Shown: one piece after another, positions 10,681 to 23,004 of the stretch
How the letters are laid out: each line of letters begins with the position of its first letter
How positions within the stretch are numbered: the stretch's first letter is position 1
Assembly: GCA_030248215.1 (NCBI GenBank)
Contig: JASANG010000932.1
Span: 351,001-415,000, forward strand
Length of the DNA: 64,000 bases
Reading direction: 5' to 3'
From: Enoplolaimus lenunculus
Lineage: Eukaryota; Nematoda; Enoplea; Enoplida; Thoracostomopsidae
The notes under the pieces: generated by a model
What the model was told of the DNA's origin: nothing
The model's input: only the letters and a program-made list of their open reading frames with translations
The model's database searches: none
Program-made: the position numbers and the translations under genes

Positions 10681-11420
10681 TAACCAGTCGTAGTGGGACA
10701 TTTGTTGAGCGAAGCTCGAACACACGTAAGCAATTAAGGTAATATGCAAATTAGTTATTAGCTAACTATTCATTTATTGGTTTTGGGGGTTTGTAAGCAA
10801 TTTACTCAGATTCCTCGCTCCCAAAACCCTTCAGTCAGCCTAATAATTATTGAAAAAAACCACCAACAAAATATGTAAATTAGCTATTAGCTAACTATTC
10901 AATTATCGGTGTTGGAGGTTTGTAAACAAGTTATTCAAGTTTCTCGCACCTAAAAACCCTTTCGTGCTGAATTTAATTGCTTTTACCCTTAATAGTTAGT
11001 GAAATATTGTAAAAAGTCCTAATTTAAGCTTAAAAACTATGTCAGTATGCAAATTATCTATCAGATAACTATGCAATTATCGGTTTTGGAGGTTTGTAAA
11101 CAGTCTATTTAGATTCCTCGCACCCAAATTCCCTTAAATGCTGAAATTAGATTGCTTGTAACTAATAAGTAGTGAAATAATGTAGAAAGTCCTAATTTAG
11201 GCTTAACTAATTATACAAATTAGCCTGTAGCTAATAAACGGCTTACAATTTTAAAACCCCAATGCGATGTTCTTTCAAACAAAACAAATTTGTCGAAATC
11301 GGTTAAGCCGTTCCTGAGATTCTTACCGGACGGACAGACATCCACCTTTCAACCCCAAAGCACAAAACATAAAACGCTACGCGAAATTCGGAGCTTCGTT
11401 CGGAGTTTCGCTTCGCTCAA
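10681..11420. repeat. Dispersed 740-bp repeat with internal tandem units
   Basis: Begins CCAGTCGTAGTGGGAC, then TTGAGCGAAGCTCGAA, and ends in …CTTCGCTCAAT, so TTGAGCGAAGC is an inverted end. The interior has about four units of roughly 170-180 bp built on TTAGCTATTAGCTAACTATT, TTTTGGAGGTTTGTAAAC and GTCCTAATTTAGGCTTA. The end has GGACGGACAGACA steps. Copies: 41467-42174 (reverse) and 63292-63900. Coding capacity is not seen. Confidence 0.8.
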
Positions 11421-11714
11421 TGAAAATTTGGAAACTTCTTTGCCCAAATTCTACTAAATGTATAAATTTGGTAAGGGCTCCGAAATATATATCGTCATAG
11501 TCCAATATTGATATCTAAAACTTTTTACGTCAAGTCCTCTTGCTATTGTTAACAATATCAGTAATATACTTCCCAAAATTTAAGTTTGAAAAATTATACA
11601 GTCGAGCTACCACTGTATCAACTATCATTAACATTATGCAAATTTTGCCCATCATTAAAATTGTTTGACCCATTATAATTAAGTTGAATGGTATATTGTG
11701 CATGTAAACAAAAC

Positions 11715-11886
11715 GGCCAATGTAAAGAACAAAGGCGGAACAGTATTATAAGCATATCCCTAAGCCTAAACCTAAGCGTAAAAATGAGCATAGTCCTAAG
11801 CCAAGCAAAAAATTAGTCTAAAAGCTTTAAGCTTACTCTTTTCTAGTCCCACAGCAAAACGTTCCGACCCTGATCTCTACGTGGGC
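11715..11886. mobile_element. TTAGGC-bearing TIR element
   Basis: GGCCAATGTAAAGAACAAAG at the left and …CCTGATCTCTACGTGGGCC at the right; interior CCTAAGCCTAAACCTAAGCG. A clean, full-length copy. Confidence 0.85.
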
Positions 11887-12593
11887 CAACAAATTTAAGC
11901 TCACAGCATAAATATGTCAAAATAAACCAACGTAAACGACTAACAAATACATCATAAGTAACGACAGTAATGATTACAATTAATACCGCAACCTTGTGTT
12001 AACCTTCCATTCACGATTTTTTAAATTTAAACCACCGCTCTCAAATTTCAGTTTGCCGGGTTCAGAGTCGCGCTTACGTTGCCCGGGACAATTTCACAAT
12101 CGAGAATCCATACGCATGTTTCTATATCCATAAACCTTAAACTTGTGTTTTTAAAATTGATTTTGTCTTCCAACACCAAATCTTTTTAGGATGCCTCCCA
12201 GTTCCGAGGATGCACTAAGCCCAGGTTCGGTCCACGAATTTTAAGTCCACGTTTATTCCATATATATTGTCATAAGCATCAACAAATGCCCAAAGATCCA
12301 AACCAAGATCCCAACTTATTAGCTTAAACCATATTCCAACGTCGACTCTGAAATCAACGGAAGAAATGTCTTAAATTTCTAAATATGTTTCGATGCTTCC
12401 ATTTCAGGATAAGATAACGTAATCATCCCACACGAAAACCTACTGGATCCACACCAGCTGTTACGAACACACTATCAAAAGTACGTATAACCCACAAACT
12501 TCAATAGCTACATCCAGACCGAATAACCTTACGAAATTACCAAATCCGGTTTGTAACGCAATCAAAGTTACACCAAATGGCTACAGGTGTTAT

Positions 12594-12735
12594 GGCCAAT
12601 GTATACAACAGGGCCGTAACAGCAGTACAAGCAAATTACTAGACCTAAGCCTAAGCATAAGGATAAGTCTATACCTAAGTCTATGAAAAAAATTAGTCTA
12701 AAGCTTAAACTTACTGTATTGCAGTTCCGCGGAAA
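12594..12735. mobile_element. TTAGGC-bearing TIR element, right end lost
   Basis: Starts GGCCAATGTATACAACAGGG and runs through CCTAAGCCTAAGC to GCAGTTCCGCGGAAAAACGG. The end is replaced by a tandem copy of GCGGAAAAACGGCCTACC. Confidence 0.65.
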
Positions 12736-13021
12736 AACGGCCTACCAGTGATATTCGCGGAAAAACGGCCTACCCGTAATCTTCGCATGACCCGGTACTA
12801 CAATAGACATTTTAAAATATCACCGGTCGTCAGGAATCAGATTTCACACAACTGCACGTAAATCAACACTTGTATCACAATATAATTAAAACATTATGCA
12901 TTACCATACCATACCATCGCGATAATATATCACAATATCTAATAAAAATCACCGAATCAAATATTTCTTTAATAAAAACATCATTACAAAATATCAACAC
13001 CGGCTTCATTTTTTGTAACAA

Positions 13022-13205
13022 GCCCATGTAAAGATCAGGGGCGGAACGTTTTTGTTTGGGACTGCAATAGCGTACGCTTAAGCTTTAGACTAATTTTTTT
13101 TGCTTGGCTTACGCTTAGGCTTAGGGATATGCTCATTCTTACGCTTATGCTTAGGCTTAGGAATATGCTTATAATACTGTTCCACCCCTGTTCTTTACAT
13201 TAGCC
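13022..13205. mobile_element. TTAGGC-bearing TIR element
   Basis: GCCCATGTAAAGATCAGGGG at the left and …CCCTGTTCTTTACATTAGCC at the right, with GGCTTAGG units inside. Full length. Confidence 0.8.
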
Positions 13206-13651
13206 GTAACAATAACCAATTTAAAACATACCAACCAAAATTATTACAACAACGGCCATGCAGGAAAACTTCACATGGATTACTAATTATTTGTTTTATA
13301 ATACAACATAAAATTATACAAATTCAAATAAGCTTTAAAAATGTGTTTCAACTTACGTACCATACATAGGCGTTTCACCAAAGCCCGGACTATCCATATA
13401 TGATGCTAACTAGGACATGCATAAAATCACCGATATTTCGGAGCAATTTCTGTTAGAAATGATGGAATTAAGTATATACGTATCTATCAAAAAACATAGT
13501 TGACGTTAAAATCCTTGTAAGAACTATGAAATTATATTTGGCGCCAGCTCCGGCGTTTTTTTGGTATCCAGCAGTACTCTGCTCTTATATGCATCCACCA
13601 TGGGAGTTTAGGTAATACCCCATGGGCCAAACCCGTAGTTACCCTTACACT

Positions 13652-16600
13652 CTAGTCATACAGCGTACACTCACCCACATCAACTGTAGTGAGAAATTGA
13701 TTCTCATTTCTCACACATTCCGAATAGCTTGGAGGCGGTGAGTCATCCAAAAATCTTCTCGCAGCAATGACGTCATTATTCTCATCATCTAAGCTAATGC
13801 CGTCATTTGTCGTGTCATTGAATGAAGTTTCCGCAATTGGATCCATCCTGGAACGGCTACCTCGGCTCATTGGCTGTTGCTGTTGTCCTTCAAATCGTCG
13901 TAGCTCAGCTGCAAGACCAGATCCACAAAATCTTGGCCGATGAACCTGATTGACGGCGCCGCCATTCGCAGAATCGACAGAACTGGCCTCTGCCATAACT
14001 TCACGGCTGCTACACGGCGCCGGGGAGACAATGTCACAGCGACGCACAGTGGCATCAACATCGTTTTCGCGTTCTAACCCGACCATTGGTACTCCCATCA
14101 CTGAAGACGAATAAATTGATTCAAGTATAATTTCATTCAGCGCATGCTTAGTAACAAAATTTGTCGCAAAGACAGTGAGGCTATGTTCAAATGTGTGTAG
14201 CACCTATTATTAGCTAGCGCTGGGTTCTGTCCTAAACCAACCGAACTGTGAAAGCTACGAATGTGAAAATCCACGTAATTGTCGGATAAATTGAATTCAA
14301 TGGATGTGATAACTGGTTCGAAACATGCAAACCTTATAACTGCGAATACGGCAAGTAAATTAAATTAAAATTTTTAACCGCAACACAAATGTGTTCACAA
14401 AAACTTGATCATGGCGCAAGTCCTTAAAGACGCTTTTTTGAACGGAGTAAAGTTTTACGAAAATTAAGTGAACACTGTAAAACAACTCACACATTCCACA
14501 TCCTTTGCAAAATAATATCAGTGCACGCGTCAAATTGAATGGCTAAAAATGAAAATACAACGAAAACGTGAGTTTTTTCGGCCGCCATAAGCGAACGTAT
14601 GAAAATATAAATTTCACATCTGCTTACAGTATCAGGCTGTAAAATTGCTTCATTGGTATATTTTGCACCACGCGATTACAAGTAAGTGCATACTCATAAG
14701 ACTCATCAACAATACATATGCTAAATCGACCATGCTTGGGTAGCAAAACACAACGCATGCTTCAACATATTTTTGTTGAACGTAAAATACGCTAAGCTAC
14801 ATACTCTTCTCTAAAAATCATCATCGACTCTTGGTAAACCGCTGACAAATTCACAGCTAGACACCTTCCAAAAGTTCTTAAACAGCAACCACACTTACCG
14901 CATCATACATTACATCGACCACACCATCAATAAGTAACAATGTATGAACTCTGGGATCCATTGCGTCTGCCGTTTGTCTGCAAATATCCCGATGTGGCGA
15001 TTTGCCTCCAGCCAACAACAGAGTGTCAAAGCTTAAATTTAAGAGTTTAATTCAATGCATGTATAACCTTTACCATCGTCGGAGGGGTTGATAATTCCAA
15101 ACTTGAACCGGGGAGAATCAAACTATTCAATGAATGAAAAATCGACATCTGGTCAGGCTCGGTAGTATAAGTCGCCGGATATTAGTTATAAATAAATACC
15201 ATAATGAACAATTATCTCAAACCCGCTACATTAGCATGATTAAGGTTTACTTAAAATCTGGCTCGGCTCCGAACGAATACTTTATTTTCCGTTTCCGTCT
15301 CCGGCAGGGTACAAATGGAATTAGTGTCCGGTATTCGGCCGCACACTGCTAGTATACAACCTATATCTCAGGATATAACATTAGTGCTATTACAAATTGA
15401 GGGCCTAAAAATTTGATGAAATCGATAAGTAAGAGTTATATTCAGTTCCTGGGTTTAATTTCAAAATTACACATTGAACGCACACCAAAAAACTCATAAT
15501 TGAGCAAAGCTAAAATGGTCAAAAATTCAAAACATCAAGAAGGAATAATCAATAATTATTAAACAAAAATCCAAAAATCATTAGAAAATTAATGAAATTC
15601 CTAAAAATATCCAATTAAGTAAAGTAAAGAACAGTGACGAGCAACTAAGCGTCCTTTTTACAATTACAAATTCACAATTCTACTTCCATTTAACAAGTCG
15701 ATTTTCTTCAAATTCCAAAATCAAATTAAACAAGTATACTTAAACTTTGTCCGATTTAAATTTTAAATTCACTTCGCCATACTTACTTGGGCTTTTCACA
15801 CTCCAGAAGCTGCAACATGTCAGAACGCCTGAAATACAAAGATAACTTGCGGAAAATTATTTTAACTTAATAATAAGATTCGAAATTGACAAGCATCATT
15901 CGTTCCAGTTTACACGTGCAAGTTCTTGCAGCAACACGAACTTGCAGATGCAAGTTCCGCGAAAAATTATCAAATACAGCTTGGCACAAACAAGTTTACA
16001 GCCTATAAGTTCATGAATACGGCTTAAGCAAATAAACAGAGTAATAGACAAGTACATGGGGTCAATTTTTGGCACCATGATAAAGTTGAACTTGACAATG
16101 AACCAACCAAACATTCATGCAAACATTACTTTAAGTAACTTTCCATGTACATCTCCATATTTCTTGTATTAATTTCCATTTGATGATCTGACTTTTCCAA
16201 ACGACGCTAAAACAGTACTCCTGCAGTCAACATCATTACAACCTTGACTTTTGGCGAGGAACCGAATTTCTTGGTACCACTAACCAAGGCAACAAAACAA
16301 ACTGTGATTCTAATTACATATATACAAGCTAGTTCGGATAGCTTGGTGCAATACATACAAAGCAAACCATTTTTCTCTAAAACAATACTTTATTTGCACG
16401 CATCTGCTTGCATTTGTAGCTTCCCAATACACACAAAATTCGCTGGAAAGATACCCACTGTATGTATGGTGGTTAAACCAGCTGATATGTAATGAAGGAT
16501 GGTGCAAAGCATTATCAATAAAGACCTGTTCACACGTGCAAGTTTTTGCTGCGAGAACTTGCAACTGCAACTTGCACTTGCAAGTTTTGTCCAAATCCCC

Positions 16601-19600
16601 GTTCGAAAAACTTGCACCTGTAAATAATATATTAAAAATCAAAGCTAGGAATTTAGTTCACATGAGTGAATAACCTTGCACGTTCGATGGATTTATTGCA
16701 TCCGCTTTCTCATTGGCTGATGAAAAAATGCAAGTTTTGCGTGCAATTTGCAGCTGCAAGTTCTCGCAGTAAAAACTTACACGTGTGAATAGGACTTAAT
16801 ACATAGTGCTTTCATACCTAATCAAGTCACCTCATTTAGTACAATTTTCTTACCGTGCCAACCTTGTCGTAGCTATTCAAGGCTTCCAAAAATTTGCGCA
16901 CATAAGACTTCTTTTTTTGTTTGAAGTTATAAAACTGAAAACAAATAGTAGAGAAATACATTTACAAATCAGTTAAAACGTTTTGTGCTGTTTTCAATGA
17001 AATATGGCGAATCTGTATCTCAATGTTATCACAAGATGATTTTAAATTTACTCAGCTATTAGCAGACCGTAGTTTGCAAGAAAAGTTATAAAAACCTACT
17101 TCTCAATTGAAAAATTTTACTTTTCCATAATTAATACCTGATTTTTCTGAGAGCATGCATGGCAGCCCATATCTCTATACGACGTACCGATTCAAAAAAT
17201 TCTATAATTTATCAGAATTGCAAACGAAACAAATACTTTGCGCATTGCCAAATATAAATCTGTAACATATCATACCACGCATCACAAATAGTACAATGCG
17301 CTCACTTCACAAAGATAAACGTACCGAATGCAAAATCTGTTCGTCCAAACCAGCACCAGAACCAATACAGTCAATTAGTATCAACCCGAGGCATGAATTC
17401 GGATAGTAAAGCTAAAACGAATAAAAAACTTCAATCAATTCATAATTTTAACGAACAAATTTCTTCGTTCCACATACGTATAGTAATTTGATACGCAAAA
17501 AAACCCGTTCAATACTTTTTAGGACTGTGTCTACTGTCCTGTATCTAATATCGACCCATATTAGACTATGGGCAATAAACAACGGTCAAATTCGACACAA
17601 TTGTCCAATCAAAGTAAACATATAGTATTCAAGAGCAGCACTGCTCTCTAGCTGCCAATACAGACCTGTTCAAGCCAGCTACTGCACACCGCGACAACCG
17701 TACTATGACAAAAAATTTTCAACCTGCGCCAAATTAAAAAAGTACAATTAATTTTAATAGCGCTAAACTACTAAATAAAGTTTCCTTCAATTATATAGTA
17801 ATTTATGTCGTTATTAATTTCGATCATATATAATTATCTAAAGTAACTTACTCCGAAACGAAGCAATATATTTGCGCCAGCACCTTCACCGAAGCCCATG
17901 ACCATGTTAACCCTGAAAAAGTTGTAACAAATTTGAATAAAAGATGAAAATAACTACGTACTAAAGTTAAGAGACTGTCCGTAAGTCTCAACGCGACAAA
18001 CAATTCAGGCTCCGCAAAAATGTCGTCAAGAACAAAAAGCCTAGGTTACAACAGTAAGAACTGCACTACACTCGCCGCTCGCAGCCTCGCGGCGCTGTAA
18101 AACTTCTGGTTAAAAATAACAGGACGCCGTCACGCACCGGCGTCCAGCTTAATAAAGTATAGCGCATTCCAAGGCGTCAAATCCTCATCACAATATAGTT
18201 GCGATAACACTAGCGAACCATTTCACTTCCAGCTTGTAGCATGTAAGAGTATTTTTCATATTTGTATACGCAGAACAATAATACTAAACAACACCTAACA
18301 GCAACATAGGACTCAATTATTCAAGCTTTACAGTCGCGCGGCAGTAGCAAACGCCTCCCAACCAAGGGTCTCACGTTCGAATCCGCGATTAAATTAAATT
18401 TATGCGATACAGTAATGGATTAAGCAACAAAACTTTAAAGCTTCCCGCCGAAATGATTTTAGATTCGAAGGTACTTGCAACTAAAAACTACTGACGACTA
18501 GTCACAGCCGGACAGCGACGGCAAATTAAAGTTGATGTAGTGGAAACATACTTGAAATGGGACAGAAGGTAATATAAGTCGTGCGCCAAACCATCCATTG
18601 TAGGAAACTCGTATCTAGAAATATATTATTTTGTCGTGTAAACAAAATTTGACTAATATTCATTTTATTGAAATAAATACAATCTGATAGTCTCAAGTTG
18701 TATCGGGGACCCGTCATTTTTTTAACTAAACCATAGTAGTTCGTCACACGTAAACCCAGGTTATACGGTGTCGGGGTTTTCCACTGAGGTTTGACTTTTC
18801 CTTACGTGAAGAAATTACGGGAACAGCAAAACTCATAGTTTTCCTGATACTAGAGGGGCCACCTTCGAACAAGGTTTTAAATTTTCAAACACATGTTTAT
18901 TAGAGATGTCCTGGGGCCATGATTTTAACCGGTAACGGCTCCAGCAAAATACACTAAACTTCAAATTTTATGTGTGTTTAGCGTAGGCATGTACCTGGGA
19001 GTACGATACCGTTTTTATCATATCGCTTCCACGACATTTTGCCTATGGAAATGTAATAAAATTACTATGCTGTGTTCGGATTCTGGCTAAATTGTCTCAC
19101 GGGACATTGTTTTTCTGGTACCATCCGCGGAACAGTATAGCCCCGCCCCGGTACCCTCTGGCCCAGGCCCCGGACATCTCTAATAATTATATTACGAACC
19201 TTTCTGGTAAATCATCACTGTTAAACTCTTGACCAGGTAAACAAACATTTAAGAAAATTGCACGCTTTCGCACGAATTTCATGGACGGATCAGCAAGAAA
19301 AGCAGAAAACGACTCATCTACAATAAATCAATATGCATTTTGCAGAAGTACTTAGTACGTACTACGTACCTATTTTAATATTTTTGAAACCAATCATCTC
19401 AATTAAAATTAAAAACAAGAACCATTGGCCGGAGACTGCCTTGACGTTCATACTAAAAAGTTTCCAGAGATGTACCGGTTAATCAATCGCAAAATTATGA
19501 CAATCAACTATTTCACACTAAAGTATATAAAAACATGCTCACGATTGCAACCGATGTCATGAACAGTCAGGAATACAAGCTTCCCAGCGCGATCTTTTAC

Positions 19601-20228
19601 ATTGTCCTGAAAACACAATTGCTATATATGAACCAAGCATATATATTTGTGTATATGTATATACACATAAATATTTTAAGTATTTATATATCTCAACGTA
19701 ATTGTAAAAGTTAGATACAAGGAAGTAAGTCACTTCTTGTATCAGAGGTCGCGGGGCCGGGCCCCGAACCCGGCCTTGGCGCCGGGGCTGGGGCCAGAGA
19801 GTGTCGGGATTGGGGCCATACGGTACCATGGATCGTACCAGGCGGTACCAGAAAAACTATGCTTCGTGGCACAATTTAGTCAAACTCCGAACGCAGCACA
19901 GTAGTTTTATTCCATTACCATAGGCAAAATGTCGCGTGACGCGATATGGCAATTAACAAATGCCTTAACAGTAACGCTAACTTCACAACGTGAGAGTATC
20001 AACAAAATGTCGCGTTACGCGATATGATAAAAACGGTACCGTACTTCCAGGTATATGCTTACGCAAAAGGCACATAAATTTTGAAGTTTAGTGTATTTCT
20101 CCGGCCCCGGATAAAATCCTGGCTCCGGAGAGCATCTCTATCTTGTGTTCATACAACATAAAAATAAAACTCACACTACTGTAGACTGCAAGAGTACCAG
20201 AATACTTCGTAACAACAGAGCCAACAAA
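13652..20228 (-). CDS. NDRG-family protein (N-myc downstream-regulated gene), start not found
   Basis: Coding exons in gene order: 20175-20228, 19543-19606, 19200-19317, 18552-18614, 17852-17912, 17325-17411, 16854-16934, 15787-15809, 14899-15031, and the last 13652-14100. The first nine join in phase with GT-AG introns to 228 codons. Family landmarks: VVTKYSGTLAVY; TVHDIGCNH (family HD-G-N loop); VCLPGQEF (as in family DAPGQE); YEFPTMDGLAHDL; VMGFGEGAGANILLRFG, where the hydrolase elbow has Gly instead of a nucleophile Ser; GLILIDCIG; FLEALNSYD; LLLAGGKSPHRD; and AMDPRVHTLL. NDRGs are alpha/beta-hydrolase folds without catalytic activity, involved in stress and trafficking roles. The last exon needs an entering phase the preceding exon does not supply, so a short exon around 14200-14850 is missing from this model. 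The first exon and Met were not found. A segment between the GLDEQILHS exon and the FLEAL exon may also be missing. Confidence 0.88.
16529..16790. mobile_element. TIR element TTCACACGTGCAAGTTTTTG in an NDRG intron
   Basis: The left end TTCACACGTGCAAGTTTTTG and the right end …AAAAACTTACACGTGTGAA are inverted over about 50 bp, including GCGAGAACTTGCA and its complement. Related ends are near 15898-15960, 57583-57880 and 62225-62250. No coding capacity. It lies 64 bp from the exon at 16854-16934. Confidence 0.75.
18901..19182. mobile_element. TIR element AGAGATGTCC…GGCC in an NDRG intron
   Basis: Inverted ends AGAGATGTCCTGGGGCC and …GGCCCCGGACATCTCT. GC-rich ends around an AT-rich interior, with an internal TACCTGGGAGTACGATACCG motif. 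It ends 17 bp from the exon at 19200-19317, inside the intron just past that exon's donor. Copies: 19745-20140 (reverse) and 38169-38392. Confidence 0.75.
19745..20140. mobile_element. Second copy of the AGAGATGTCC element in the NDRG gene
   Basis: Opposite orientation to 18901-19182. Shares GGTACCGTACTTCCAGGTA and the terminal GGAGAGCATCTCT. It lies between the coding exons at 19543-19606 and 20175-20228, 34 bp from the latter. Confidence 0.65.
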
Positions 20229-21348
20229 CTGCATTTTAATAATGATAAATGTGTAGGCAAACTATTTAACGATAGTTATGTAATTGAAATAGTGCATCTG
20301 TCAATGTATGTAGATGAGGGTTCGCTACTATGGAGATAGGCGGGCCCCATTCATATTAAGCCCCAAACTAGATTTGCGCCCCGGTCAAAGTGGATCCTTA
20401 CTTGAGATTTTTCCACACAGTTGAGTATTTTTAACCTTTAAGCAGGGTGACAACACAAGTTCGCATTCGGCAAGAACTTGCACTTCGGATTCGGATGTGA
20501 AAAATGATATCCAAAAGCCCAAACCCACAATGTTCGGCAGGGTGCAACCGGAATTACAATTTACCGGAACCGGAATTTTGGAAATTTTACCTCAACCGGA
20601 AAGTGAAAAATGCATTTCACCAAAAATTTATTTTAATCTTATTTATTGCTCTGTTATTTACGAAAAAACCTTAGTCGAACATAGGTATTTATTTTATTTG
20701 TTGTATTTTAGATTTTCATCATCGACTGAAGTGAAATCCACCATAAATGGCTTATATTCGGTGATTGTCAAGATTTATATATACATTTCCAGCTTAAGTC
20801 ATGTCGACTTAAAGCAATATCTACGAATCAACCACTGTTCATCTAGCCTAGGAAAAACTGAAATAGAACGCGAAGTTCAACCAGACGTAACCTGTATTTT
20901 ACAAATCTGCAGAATGTATACTGTTGTTCGCCTAATCAAACCCTTTGCGTTTTATTAAACTTCTTCGCTATGCCTCTTTCTTAACATCATTAGTCATTGT
21001 TGTACATTCACTAGCCACGTATATTCCACAATTTTAATACAAGAAGTCTTTTTAATTAGATTATTACTGTGTAGGGTAATAGTTTCTTTTCGGTACCAGT
21101 AGTCAAAACTGAACAAGCGTGAAGCAGGGCCGCAGGTTCAGGAGCGATGGGCAACAACCTCATTGCTGTTTTTGAACAGTGCCGCAGGTAAAACTTAAAC
21201 ATGATATATTAACTTAAGTATACGAAGTTACACCACAATATAGTGTAACTGGCCCATGTTGCTTTCAGGGCCGTCCCGTTTTCCTGCGGGACAGCAATAG
21301 TGCCGCAGAGCAGCATTTGCTACCCTGTTTATGCATATGTGAAGATTA

Positions 21349-21620
21349 TTAGCCCCTTATCGCAATGAGTTTCCTATAGGCAACTAAGCGCAGTGTATAT
21401 ACGTTAAATAATGTATATCGCACCGTGTTTAACAATTGCGACACGTACACATTGTACTAAATCAGCACAAGACGTGAGAGCCCCATCCTGCTCGAGCATC
21501 AAGCTCCTATAACTGAGTGGTGATGGTATACGCTTCCCACTCCAGTCACCATAGTTAGAATCCTAGCATAAAAGTACGTCTCAGGGGAAATTAGAAAATA
21601 TTCAAATGAGAAAGGGTTAA
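21349..21620. mobile_element. TTAA-ended TIR element with tRNA-like core
   Basis: Ends ATTAGCCCCTTATCGCAATG and …AAATGAGAAAGGGTTAA. The core is like the copy at 35495-35749: TATAACTGAGTGGTGATGG (A-box-like) and GTTAGAATCCTAGC. See that entry. Confidence 0.7.
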
Positions 21621-22197
21621 GCGAAAAATTTTCAGTTTACTATCTATAAATTTTGTTGTTATCCTGCTATTTACCACCCTTCCAAATGCGAGGGATGCAC
21701 GAGGCGGTAGCCTCCTTGATAAAAAATTCGCACAGTTTTAGTGGCTACGGTTGGCAAGGCCGCAAGTGTACAGAAGGGAGTGATTGATAGCCAACCCCAA
21801 CTATACGATAATCTTCGTTCCAGTCTCGCGATTTAACAAATTTTGTATGTACAATCTGAAAAGAATTGGAATTGTGTCCCATTGTCCTGTTTCTCCATCG
21901 ACAATTTGCAACAGTCCCGTTTTCCCATTTACACTTGGCCCATACTCTCAAATGTAAACAACAAGGATGCAACCAAACGTGCAAAATACCGAAGGTCAAC
22001 GAAACTTGATGGTTAATTTTAAGAATATAAACGAAGCAACTTTTTAACATATACATAAAGTCCGGAAAATAATTCTTGAATAGAAGACAACGATTTCTTG
22101 AAACAAAGAAACTTGTGTTTGATTGGCAATACCAATTTCTTGAATAAGACATCTACGATTTAAACATTTAAGAAACGAGTTCCTGAGCTGTTTAAGA

Positions 22198-22496
22198 CTA
22201 ACAACCGGAGGTCTGCCTCCGGCTTCGGCAGAAAATCGGCCTCCGGCTCCGGTAGAATTTTTGCCGGAGGTTCCGGCAATTTCGGTTGTAAAATTTGGCA
22301 TAATTTTGCAAAATTTATCTGTTTAGCGCGTATCGTTTTACTTTTGTTACTATTTCATGAAAGAATTTCCGAAATTTCGCCATGAAACTAGCGTAAAACC
22401 AAACGTAAACAACATATTGCAGATATTACCTAATTTCGTCTCACCTCCGGCAACTTTTGTTGAGCTCCGGCATTTTTCACCTCCGCTTGCACCCTG
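22198..22496. mobile_element. CCGG-rich element, CAGGGTGCAACCGG family, one end
   Basis: Right end …CTTGCACCCTG; left end AACCGGAGG without the terminal CAGGG. Interior TCCGGCAAT, GCCTCCGG. Full copies with both ends: 58328-58708 and 44998-45401. Confidence 0.55.
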
Positions 22497-22858
22497 CAAG
22501 ACATTTATGTAGTGTGTAGTTTTAGAACAGTTTGGTGCTTCACTATGAAAACCGCTTAGTTCGGGCGGCTTGGTGGGCGCAGACAGAATTCTACGTTCGA
22601 CAAGTTTTGTTGATCTCCGGCTATGCATGTTTCACCTCTGGTTGCGCCCTGGTGAATATCCAAGCTTAATGAATTTTCAACTTTTCCTGTTTCTCGAAGC
22701 GAACCACACATTCCAATTTTCCATATACTAACCAACAAAACGGTCGCTTCTTTACCATTTAGCTTTTCCTAGTTTCAGAACCTCGCCTAATGCTCTAACT
22801 TTCCCTGCCGAATTAATCTAAATGTAAAACTAAACGCTCCGAAAATATAACAAATAAG

Positions 22859-22864
22859 TTTATT
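22859..22864 (-). terminator. Polyadenylation signal AATAAA for eL37
   Basis: AATAAA on the minus strand, about 140 bases past the eL37 stop at 23005. Canonical hexamer in a plausible position; cleavage site not determined. Confidence 0.5.
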
Positions 22865-23004
22865 CAGCAACAATGTGGTAAACACACAACAGTCAAATTA
22901 ATTTTACAAAGTTCGAATTAACAAAATTCAATAATAATTAGCCAGTATACCACTAAATATTTAGAATACGTTTGTTCAGCGCAATATTCATATGTAAAAA
23001 TGAT

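Larger units (their letters stand above)
6894..13651. other. Gene-free, repeat-filled interval
   Basis: About 6.7 kb with no recognisable coding exon on either strand. It holds the elements listed separately (7240-7662, 7942-8656 with its insert, 9424-9640, 9956-10207, 10681-11420, 11715-11886, 12594-12735, 13022-13205). The CCGG-rich remnants near 8690-8765 and 10203-10270 may be the two ends of one old CAGGGTGCAACCGG-type element interrupted by later insertions. Confidence 0.5.
20229..22858. other. Intergenic between NDRG and eL37
   Basis: The missing 5' end of the NDRG gene should lie here but was not recognised. The interval holds a CAGGGTGCAACCGG half-element at about 20538, a TTAA element (21349-21620), a minisatellite-related fragment (about 21870-21935), and a CCGG-rich element (22198-22496). 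Open frames over these are composed of repeat sequence. Confidence 0.45.

Noticed and set aside
17150-17220. Possible NDRG exon reading IEIWAAMHALRKI
   Set aside because: Resembles the family's W..WA segment, but neither end fits the phases of the neighbouring exons.
18336-18398. tRNA-like stretch with ACGTTCGAATCCGCGA
   Set aside because: T arm is plausible, but the acceptor and anticodon stems do not pair; likely a tRNA pseudogene or SINE piece.
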